DNA of 64,000 nucleotides from Geothrix rubra (GTDB taxonomy: Bacteria; Acidobacteriota; Holophagae; Holophagales; Holophagaceae). The stretch is from positions 1 through 64,000 of the forward strand of contig NZ_BSDD01000004.1 of the NCBI RefSeq assembly GCF_030268065.1, read 5' to 3'. The notes under the pieces were generated by a model, which searched no databases, was not told the origin of the DNA, and was given only the letters and a program-made list of their open reading frames with translations. Every line of letters starts with the position of its first letter. The stretch's first letter is position 1. Below are positions 57,949 through 64,000 of the stretch, piece by piece. Made by a program: the position numbers and the translations under genes.

Positions 57949-58407
57949 ATGCTCCTCCGTGCCACCCTTCCGCTCCTGATGACCGCCCTCCTGGCTGCGG
58001 GACCGGACGGCAACCTGGATCTCCGGACGGACCTGGGCTGCGATCCCGCCACCCGGATCCACCTGGTGCCTCCGGGATGCTTCGACGGTCTGCTCTTCGC
58101 CGCGCAGGCCCGATCCGCCCCGCCGGCACCGCGCCGGGGCGTGCCTGGGGCCACGGTGGAGGTGGCGGATTTCCTGCCCCCGGGGAACCGCCGGACCGAG
58201 TCCTTCGCCTTCTACCTCGCGGACCTCCGGACGCGGCTCCTGCGGGGGTTCCAGGCGCCCCCGCCCAGCCATGGGCAGATCGAACTGGCCGAATTCGTAG
58301 GCTCGGACCCCAGCCATCCGGAGGCCTCGAACCTGGACCGGGTCCGTTCCCTCCAGGACCGCTTCAACCGCGTGCCCCCCAGCGGGTCTCCCGTGGAACT
58401 GAAGTAG
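57949..58407 (+). CDS. Small exported protein of unknown function
   Basis: The 152-residue product has a signal-like start (about 1-19) and a mature part with no recognised domain. It contains two cysteines close to the mature N-terminus (GCDPA, PGCFDG) and a C-terminal charged region with PSHGQIELAEF and LDRVRSLQDRFN. The ATG at 57949 is 38 bases after the pseudouridine synthase, with GGGA upstream. REP-like repeats follow its stop. Confidence 0.6.
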   Translation: MLLRATLPLLMTALLAAGPDGNLDLRTDLGCDPATRIHLVPPGCFDGLLFAAQARSAPPAPRRGVPGATVEVADFLPPGNRRTESFAFYLADLRTRLLRGFQAPPPSHGQIELAEFVGSDPSHPEASNLDRVRSLQDRFNRVPPSGSPVELK

Positions 58408-58409
58408 GC

Positions 58410-58643
58410 GCGCCGCGATCCGGCGGTCCCGTGGCATGACCTCCATCGGACGGCCGCTCCCGATGGAGCGGCCTCCCGCTCGGCCTCGGCCTCGCGGCGA
58501 TGGAGCCTCCCGCGCCGGATCCTCGCTCCGCTGCCCTGCCCCGCAGGGCGCTCCGCGATCCGGCGGTCCCGTGGCATAACCTCCGCGCCGGATCCTCGCT
58601 CCGCTGCCCTGCCCCGCAGGGCGCTCCGCGATCCGGCGGTCGG
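58410..58643. repeat. REP-like palindromic repeats between two genes
   Basis: No gene is present. A 73-bp unit with a GCCCTGC-CCC-GCAGGGC inner hairpin and GCCGGATC / GATCCGGC outer arms occurs twice in tandem (about 58510-58582 and 58583-58643). A partial third copy stands near 58410-58445. Bases 58446-58509 contain a second set of CG-rich short inverted repeats. Such elements are often bound by nucleoid proteins or end transcription; the role here is not known. Confidence 0.75.
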
Positions 58644-58952
58644 TTAGATATGCTCCTGGTAGAGCCGGTCCAGGACCACGGCCAGGTCCAGGTCGCGCTG
58701 TGTGAGGCCTCGGCTGACGTGGGTGGTGAGCACGGCCACGACCCAGCGGTAGCCGAGGGTCAGGTCGGGATGGTGGTTCACCTTCTCGGCGTGCTCGGCG
58801 GCGGCCACCACGAAGCCCAGGCCCCGGGGGTAGGCCGAGAAGGCGTAGCGGCGGCGGAGCGTCAGGCCATGGGCTTCGCCCTGGGCCACCCAGTCCGGAT
58901 GCACCTTGAGGAAGGCCTCCAGGGCATCAGGGTCCACCAGATCCTTGGACAT
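58644..58952 (-). CDS. Pterin-4a-carbinolamine dehydratase
   Basis: The 102-residue protein matches the PCD/DCoH family, with the H-H-P signature in KVNHHPDLTLGY and a C-terminal TTHVSRGLTQRDLDLA. It dehydrates 4a-hydroxytetrahydropterin formed by aromatic amino-acid hydroxylases and helps regenerate the pterin. Start ATG 58950-58952. No phenylalanine hydroxylase gene is adjacent. It lies divergent from the next SDR, with its 3' end at the REP-like repeats. Confidence 0.9.
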   Translation of the reverse strand: MSKDLVDPDALEAFLKVHPDWVAQGEAHGLTLRRRYAFSAYPRGLGFVVAAAEHAEKVNHHPDLTLGYRWVVAVLTTHVSRGLTQRDLDLAVVLDRLYQEHI

Positions 58953-59002
58953 GCTCGTCTCCCAGGTGCATCCTAACTCGTTTGTTGAACCTGAGTCCCG
59001 CC

Positions 59003-59761
59003 ATGCCCTTCAACCATCCCCCCCTGCTCGGCCGCACGGCCTTCGTCACCGGCTCCTCCCGGGGCATCGGCCGTGCCATCGCCGTGGAACTGGCCCGCTG
59101 GGGCGCGGACGTGGCCGTCCACGCCCGCGCGAACCTGGAACTGGCGGAGGCCGTCGCCGAGGAGATCCGCGGCCTCGGCCGCAAGTCCATGGCGGTGCTG
59201 GCGGACGTGCGGGTGAAGGCCGAGCTGGAGGCCTGCGCGGACCGGGTGAAGGCCGAGCTGGCCCCGGTGGACATCCTCGTGAACAACGCCGGCACCCGCA
59301 AGGACGGTCCCTTCATCCTCATGGGCGACGAGAAGTGGGAGGAGGTGATGGACGTGAACCTGCGGGGCACGGTCTACGCCACCAAGGCCTTCGTGCGCGG
59401 CATGATGGCCCGCAAGTGGGGGCGGATCGTCAACATCGTCAGCCCCACGGGCATCATCGGGAAGGCCGGCCAGACCAACTATGGCGCCAGCAAGGGCGCG
59501 GTCATGGCCCTCACCAAGAGCCTGGCCCGGGAGATGGCGCCCTTCGGCGTCCTGGTGAACGCCGTGAACCCCGGCTTCATCCACACGGAGCTCACGGCCG
59601 ACGTGCCCGAGGACCTGCGGCGCGAGATGCTCGCCCCCGCCATCCTCAAGCGCGAGGGCGAGCCCGAGGAGGTGGCCGGCGTGGTGGCCTTCCTCTGCTC
59701 CGACTGGGCCAGCTACATGAGCGGCCAGATCGTGAACGTGGACGGCGGGCTCTGTCCATGA
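59003..59761 (+). CDS. 3-oxoacyl-ACP reductase-like SDR
   Basis: The 252-residue SDR has TGSSRGIGRA, NNAGTRKDG and the catalytic S...Y(x3)K in SPTGIIGKAGQTNYGASKGA. The C-terminal NVDGG is typical of FabG-type NADPH-dependent reductases. Start ATG 59003 is preferred. An upstream TTG at 58982 would add seven residues and has no better ribosome site. It stands alone, converging on the signalling operon, so its link to fatty-acid or polyester synthesis cannot be read from context. Confidence 0.86.
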   Translation: MPFNHPPLLGRTAFVTGSSRGIGRAIAVELARWGADVAVHARANLELAEAVAEEIRGLGRKSMAVLADVRVKAELEACADRVKAELAPVDILVNNAGTRKDGPFILMGDEKWEEVMDVNLRGTVYATKAFVRGMMARKWGRIVNIVSPTGIIGKAGQTNYGASKGAVMALTKSLAREMAPFGVLVNAVNPGFIHTELTADVPEDLRREMLAPAILKREGEPEEVAGVVAFLCSDWASYMSGQIVNVDGGLCP

Positions 59762-59785
59762 CCGGTGCCCGGGCCGCGGAGCTGG

Positions 59786-60979
59786 CTACTTCCCCTCGGA
59801 TCCGGGCCTGAGCGGGATCTCCACGAGGAAGGTGGCCCCCTGGCCCGGCCGGCTCTCGACGGACACCCAGCCGCCGTGCAGCTCCACCATCTGCTTGACG
59901 ATGGAGAGGCCCAGGCCGGTGCTGTACTCGCCGCCGGTGGGCTGGGCCGAGAGGCGCTGGAAGAGCCCGAAGGCCCGCTCCTGGTCCTCGGGCGTGAGGC
60001 CGGGGCCCTCGTCGCGCACCTCGATCCGCACGCGGTCGGCTCCCTCCACCACCCGCGGGGTCAGCTCGACCCACACGCTCCGCCCGAGGGGGGAGTACTT
60101 GATGGCGTTGTTCACCAGGTTGTCGATGGCCTGGCCCAGCCGGAGCCGGTCCACCTGGCCCCAGCAGGCCCCGCCCAGGGTCTCCCGGTAGTGGAGCCGG
60201 ATGTCCTTGCTGGCGGCGTAGGGCTCGTTCGCCTTCACCACGTCGTGGACCAGGTCCCCCAGATTCGCGGCCTCGAAGTTCGGCGTGGTCTCCCCGGTCT
60301 CCTGCACGGCGGTGTCCAGCAGGCCGTTGATGATGTGCAGCATCCGTTGGACCGCGTCCCGGATCCGGGTGGCCTGGGCCGGGATGGCGGCGGCCCGCCC
60401 CCCCTCCTCGGCTTCCATCCGGATCCGGTCCGCCAGGAGCAGGAGCCCGCCGAGGGGGTTCTTCAGGTCGTGGGCGGCCGTGGCCAGGAACCGCGTCTTC
60501 AGCTGGTTCGCCCGCCGCAGCTGCTCGTTGGCGTCCTGGAGCTGGGCGCTGATGGACTCCACCCTCAGCGTGTACTGCTGCTCCAGGTCATGGAGCCGCT
60601 TCTTCTCCAGGCAGGCCTGGATCCGGGCCTTGAGCAGCTGCTGGTTGATGGGCTTGGGCAGGTAATCCTGGGCCCCCAGCTGGATGCAGCGGACGATGCT
60701 CTCCTGCTCATTGAGGGCGGAGAGCATGACCACGGGGAGGCGCCGGAGCCGCTCATCCCCGTGCATGGCCTCGATGACCTGGATGCCGTCCACGTTGGGC
60801 ATCATCACGTCCAGGAGCACCATGTCGTAGGTGCCGGCCTGGAGCTTGTCGAGGGCCTCCCGGCCGTCCTCCGCGGTCTCCACCAGGTGGCCGTCCCGCT
60901 CCAGGATGCGGGTCATCACCTCCCGGTTGAAGTCTGTGTCGTCCACTACCAGGATTCGGGCCGGCTGCAGGTGGGTCAT
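59786..60979 (-). CDS. Response regulator-histidine kinase (receiver first)
   Basis: The 397-residue protein starts with a receiver domain (phospho-acceptor D57 in LLDVMMP). After a coiled linker comes a HisKA domain with H170 in AAHDLKNPLGG and an HATPase domain with NLVNNAIKYS, DEGPGL and GLGLSIV. It has no membrane segment, so it is a cytoplasmic kinase controlled by its own receiver. Its ATG overlaps the stop of the preceding lone receiver (ATGA), and it is the last gene of the operon. It may take phosphate from the hybrid kinase. Confidence 0.92.
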   Translation of the reverse strand: MTHLQPARILVVDDTDFNREVMTRILERDGHLVETAEDGREALDKLQAGTYDMVLLDVMMPNVDGIQVIEAMHGDERLRRLPVVMLSALNEQESIVRCIQLGAQDYLPKPINQQLLKARIQACLEKKRLHDLEQQYTLRVESISAQLQDANEQLRRANQLKTRFLATAAHDLKNPLGGLLLLADRIRMEAEEGGRAAAIPAQATRIRDAVQRMLHIINGLLDTAVQETGETTPNFEAANLGDLVHDVVKANEPYAASKDIRLHYRETLGGACWGQVDRLRLGQAIDNLVNNAIKYSPLGRSVWVELTPRVVEGADRVRIEVRDEGPGLTPEDQERAFGLFQRLSAQPTGGEYSTGLGLSIVKQMVELHGGWVSVESRPGQGATFLVEIPLRPGSEGK

Positions 60980-61353
60980 GGGGCCTCCCCATCGCCCAGG
61001 AGGGCGCGGATCTTCCCGACCAGGCGGGCCAGGTCCACGGGCTTGATGTCGTAGTCCACGCACCCGGCCGCCAGGGCGGCGTCCCGGTCGGAGGTGAGGG
61101 CCCGGGCCGTGAGGGCCACCACGGGGATGGCCGCCGTGGCCGGGTCGGCCTTGATGCGGCGGGTGGCCTCGAAGCCGTCCAGGACGGGCAGGCCCAGGTC
61201 CATGAGCACCAGATCGGGCAGCTCCTCCCGGCAGCGGCGGACGCCCTCGGCCCCGTCCGCGGCGGTCAGGACGGCGAACCCCCGGCGCTCCAGCAGCCGG
61301 GAGATGGCATCCCGGTTCATCTCGTTGTCCTCCACCAGCAGGATCCGCCTCAT
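60976..61353 (-). CDS. Lone receiver domain protein (CheY-like)
   Basis: The 125-residue receiver has E8, D9 and N10 at the acidic pocket, phospho-acceptor D52 (LMDLGLPV) and K104 (YDIKPVD). There is no output domain. Both ends overlap neighbours by ATGA, so it is made together with the two kinases. It is a probable phosphate shuttle between them. Confidence 0.92.
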   Translation of the reverse strand: MRRILLVEDNEMNRDAISRLLERRGFAVLTAADGAEGVRRCREELPDLVLMDLGLPVLDGFEATRRIKADPATAAIPVVALTARALTSDRDAALAAGCVDYDIKPVDLARLVGKIRALLGDGEAP

Positions 61354-63722
61354 GGATGCCCCCGCCCCTCCGCCGGCGGCAGGCCCCGCCGCACGGCTTT
61401 CCGGATCTCCTCGACCAGCTCGCCCCGGGTGTAGAGCCCCTTCTGGAGCACGGCGCTCACCTGGGCCGTGCGGAGCCGCTCCCGCTCGGCGGGGGTGAGG
61501 TCCCGCGCGGTGAGGACCACCACGGGGATGTCGGCCCAACCCGCCCGGCGCTGCTTCTCCGCCAGGAACTCGAACCCGTCCATGCCCGGCATCATCAGGT
61601 CCAGGAGGACCACGCCCGGGGCCTCCGGCTCCATGCGCTGCAGGGCCTCCCGCCCGTCCAGGGCCGGCCAGGACTCCCAGCCCTCGGAGAGGAGGAGGCG
61701 CTGGACGGCATGCTGGGTGGGGACATCGTCCTCCACCACCAGGATCCGGAAGGGCGGCTGCGCGGGCCGGTGGCGATCCAGCACCCGGGTCAGCTGGGCC
61801 CGGTCCACGGGCTTGTAGAGGTAGTCGATGGCCCCCAGGGCGAGCCCCCGCTCCGCCTCCTCCAGGATGGAGAGCATGACCACGGGGATGTCCGCCAGCG
61901 CGGGATCGGCCTTGAAGGCCTTCAGCACCTCCCACCCATCCATCCTCGGCATCATCACGTCCAGCACCACGAGGTCCGGCGGATCGAGGCGGGCCATCCG
62001 CAGCCCCTCCAGGCCATCCTGGGCCGAGGCCACGCCGAAGCCGTCCCGGGCCAGGATCCGGGCGAGCGCCTCCAGCAGGTGGGGGTCGTCGTCGATGAGC
62101 AGCACCTGGCCCCGCCCGCCCGGCTCCCGGAGGACCGGCGCCGGCCCGGGAAGCTTCGCGGCCGGCGCCTCCGGCGGGTCGAGCGGGAGGAGGATGGTGA
62201 AGGTGGAACCCCGGCCCACCTCGCTCTCCACCCGGATGTCGCCGCCCAGCATCTGGCAGAACTTCCGGCTGAGGGCCAGGCCCAGCCCCGTGCCCTCGAA
62301 CTGGCGGCTGGTAGTCTCCTCGGCCTGGATGAACTCGTTGAAGATGCGCTCGAGCTGATCGGGCCGGATGCCGATCCCCGTGTCCGCCACGCTCAGGTGC
62401 AGCCAGGGCGGTCCCCCCGGGACCACGGGCCGCAGGACGGCCCGCACCGTGATGCGGCCCTTGCGGGTGAACTTGCAGGCATTGCTCAGGAGGTTGAAGA
62501 GGGACTGCTTCACCTTCGTGGGATCCGACGTGAGGCTCGTCACGCCCGGATCGATGTCCGCCTCCAGCGTGTTGCCGTTCTTGGCGGCCAGGGGCTCCAC
62601 CGTGGCCAGGACGTCCCGGAGCATGGCCGGGACCTCGAAGGCGTCCCGGGCCACGGTCATCTTCCCGGCCTCGATCTTGGACAGGTCCAGGATGTCGTTG
62701 ATGAGGTCCAGGAGGTGCCGCCCCGCCGACTCGATGCGGCGGATGTCCGGCAGGATCCCCGCGTGCCCCTCCTTCTCCGAGTCCTCGCGGACCAGCTCGC
62801 TGTAGAGCAGGATCGCGTTGAGGGGGGTCCGCAGCTCGTGGCTCATGTTGGCCAGGAAGGTGCTCTTGGCCCGGTTGGAGACCTCCGCCCGCTCCTTGGC
62901 GACGAGCAGCTCGTTGTTCGTGCGCACCAGCTCCGCCGTGCGGCTGGCCACCTGGACCTCGAGGTGCTCGCGGTGCTCCGCCAGCCGCCGGTCCTGCTCC
63001 TGGATCCGCTCCAGCATCCCGTTGAAGGCCTGGACGAGCATTCCCAGCTCGTCGTCCGAACCCGCCCGGGCTCGCATGCTGTAGTCCCGGGTGGTGGAGA
63101 CGGCGAAGGCGATGTGGGCCAGGTCCAGGATGGGATCGGTGAGCATCCGCCCGTAGCGCCCGAGGATCGCCCAGACCGTCAGGCCGATGAGGCCCAGGAT
63201 GAGGAGGGAGAAGGCGCCGGCCCAGGCCAGCCGCTCCGCCAGGGCGGCCTGGTCGGATTCCAGGAAGAGCAGGCCCACGGGCGTGCCCGCCTCGCTCCGG
63301 ATGTGCTGGACCAGCTCCACCCGCCCGCGGGAGAACCACACCCGGTCCTCGGCCGCCGTTCCCGGCCAGGGCGACTCCTTCGGGCTTCCGAGGGGGAAGT
63401 CCGCCAGGACCTCGCCGGCGGCGGTCTGGATCCGGGCCCGCGTGATGTGGCCGTGGACCCGGAGGCCGTCCAGGATCTGCTGGGCCGGGCCGGCGTCATG
63501 GAAGACCACGGCCGGGGTGGCGTTGTAGGCGATGATCTCGCCCAGCGCCCGGAGATCCTGGGCGGCCGCGCGCCGGGAGGCATAGCCCTCGTAGGCCACG
63601 AAGCCCAGGGCGGCCAGCAGGAGGGCCAGGCCGGTGGTGAGCAGGACCAGGACGACCGCCTTGCGGCGGATGGAGGCCCGCGGACGGACCAGGGGGAGCG
63701 TCTCGGAGGGCACGTTCTGCAT
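61350..63722 (-). CDS. CHASE8-like membrane hybrid histidine kinase with two receivers
   Basis: The 790-residue protein has a first membrane helix (about 20-43), a periplasmic CHASE8-like sensor (about 45-155) with the NATPAVVFHD motif, a second helix (about 160-182) and HAMP (about 185-235). HisKA follows with H295 in MSHELRTPLN, then HATPase (about 400-520) and two receivers with D588 and D708. CHASE8 occurs in YfiN-type proteins that are controlled by YfiR. Here the upstream gene is YfiR-like, but the output is a kinase, not a cyclase. Start ATG 63720-63722 overlaps the YfiR stop as TGATG. Confidence 0.92.
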   Translation of the reverse strand: MQNVPSETLPLVRPRASIRRKAVVLVLLTTGLALLLAALGFVAYEGYASRRAAAQDLRALGEIIAYNATPAVVFHDAGPAQQILDGLRVHGHITRARIQTAAGEVLADFPLGSPKESPWPGTAAEDRVWFSRGRVELVQHIRSEAGTPVGLLFLESDQAALAERLAWAGAFSLLILGLIGLTVWAILGRYGRMLTDPILDLAHIAFAVSTTRDYSMRARAGSDDELGMLVQAFNGMLERIQEQDRRLAEHREHLEVQVASRTAELVRTNNELLVAKERAEVSNRAKSTFLANMSHELRTPLNAILLYSELVREDSEKEGHAGILPDIRRIESAGRHLLDLINDILDLSKIEAGKMTVARDAFEVPAMLRDVLATVEPLAAKNGNTLEADIDPGVTSLTSDPTKVKQSLFNLLSNACKFTRKGRITVRAVLRPVVPGGPPWLHLSVADTGIGIRPDQLERIFNEFIQAEETTSRQFEGTGLGLALSRKFCQMLGGDIRVESEVGRGSTFTILLPLDPPEAPAAKLPGPAPVLREPGGRGQVLLIDDDPHLLEALARILARDGFGVASAQDGLEGLRMARLDPPDLVVLDVMMPRMDGWEVLKAFKADPALADIPVVMLSILEEAERGLALGAIDYLYKPVDRAQLTRVLDRHRPAQPPFRILVVEDDVPTQHAVQRLLLSEGWESWPALDGREALQRMEPEAPGVVLLDLMMPGMDGFEFLAEKQRRAGWADIPVVVLTARDLTPAERERLRTAQVSAVLQKGLYTRGELVEEIRKAVRRGLPPAEGRGHP

Positions 63723-64000
63723 CAGGGGGCCGATCGGGAGGTGCCCGGCATGCGGGCGATGCGCAGCAGCTGGGAACTGAAGACGAGGCCCTCGGCGGCG
63801 GCGGCCTCCGGGTTCGCGAACAGGCGGACGAACTGGCCGTCCATCAGGAAGCAGAGCATCACGCCTTCTCGGGCGCCCCGCTCGTCGTCCGCGACGGTCA
63901 GGACCCGGCGGCCCCGGGTCCATGCGACGATCCCCGCGATCCCGCTGGATTCGGAGCGGCAGATGAACACCACGTCGCAGCCGGCGAGGTCCTGGATCCG
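63722..64000 (-). CDS. YfiR-like (DUF4154) periplasmic protein, 5' part outside the window
   Basis: Only the C-terminal 92 residues are in the window. The gene begins beyond 64000. The visible end has the GCDVVFIC strand, GVMLCFLMDGQFVRLF, NPEAAAAEGL and SSQLLRIAR, which fit the end of YfiR/DUF4154. YfiR is a periplasmic redox-sensitive inhibitor of the CHASE8 cyclase YfiN in Pseudomonas. Coupling to the CHASE8-like kinase suggests a similar partner role here. Confidence 0.78.
   Translation of the reverse strand, partial: RIQDLAGCDVVFICRSESSGIAGIVAWTRGRRVLTVADDERGAREGVMLCFLMDGQFVRLFANPEAAAAEGLVFSSQLLRIARMPGTSRSAP

Noticed and set aside
56867-58129. 420-codon minus-strand ORF rich in Arg, Ser and Gly
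   Set aside because: It is the antisense of the 93-bp repeats. The period divisible by three keeps both strands open. The plus strand carries the RluA domain and is the real gene.

Overview
The window is GC-rich DNA from a Gram-negative bacterium: it carries outer-membrane barrel, lipoprotein and periplasmic proteins, an F-type ATP synthase, SAM-I riboswitches and two-component kinases. Gene content and style fit Acidobacteriota, perhaps the Holophaga/Geothrix group. That placement is an inference from general familiarity and was not tested. Genes are dense, and many are coupled by GTGA, ATGA or TGATG start/stop overlaps.

Region 1 (1-7006, minus strand): ATP synthase genes in the order b', b, delta, alpha, (58-aa micro-ORF), gamma, beta, epsilon. 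Subunits a and c are not here. Between alpha and gamma lies a small complete ORF that repeats the N-terminal helix of gamma and carries a 66-bp palindromic in-frame insertion. Region 2 (7156-12459): tRNA-Val(UAC) and tRNA-Asp(GUC), a terminator, degenerate T-arm-like repeats, a small membrane-anchored protein, Der GTPase, and a very unusual membrane Fe-S / HEAT-like / cyclic-nucleotide-binding fusion.

Region 3 (12460-26648): secretion-oriented genes. There are two tandem M4 metalloproteases, RecN on the opposite strand, a secreted trypsin-fold protease and a 1376-aa lipoprotein with five 77-residue repeats. Region 4 (26819-37035): a cysteine-synthase-family enzyme and an orphan 2-oxoacid dehydrogenase E1 beta, followed by a coupled cluster (polysaccharide deacetylase, TPR/glycoside-hydrolase-like protein, TPR/beta-barrel protein, response regulator, HEAT membrane protein, GT2 synthase). 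The cluster resembles a poly-N-acetylglucosamine-type exopolysaccharide synthesis and export system with extra regulatory parts.

Region 5 (37032-47619): methionine and aspartate-family metabolism. A first SAM riboswitch precedes a homocysteine methyltransferase/MTHFR fusion whose zinc site is degraded, a 2Fe-2S ferredoxin and MetH. A second SAM riboswitch, with an intrinsic terminator, precedes metY, metX, aspartate kinase and an SDR. Region 6 (47623-59761): mixed genes: SDRs, DUF4126, isochorismatase-like, FG-GAP propeller lipoprotein, UDG-like, TMEM175-like, M16 peptidase, RluA-type pseudouridine synthase with a tandem-repeat Arg-rich tail, REP-like repeats and pterin dehydratase. Region 7 (59786-64000, minus strand): a coupled signalling operon of a YfiR-like periplasmic protein (cut by the window edge), a CHASE8-like hybrid histidine kinase with two receivers, a lone receiver and a receiver-histidine kinase.

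Most noteworthy: the gamma-helix micro-ORF; a paired CTTAAC element upstream of three exported peptidase genes and seen nowhere else in the window; the exopolysaccharide cluster; and the MTHFR fusion lacking two of three zinc cysteines.
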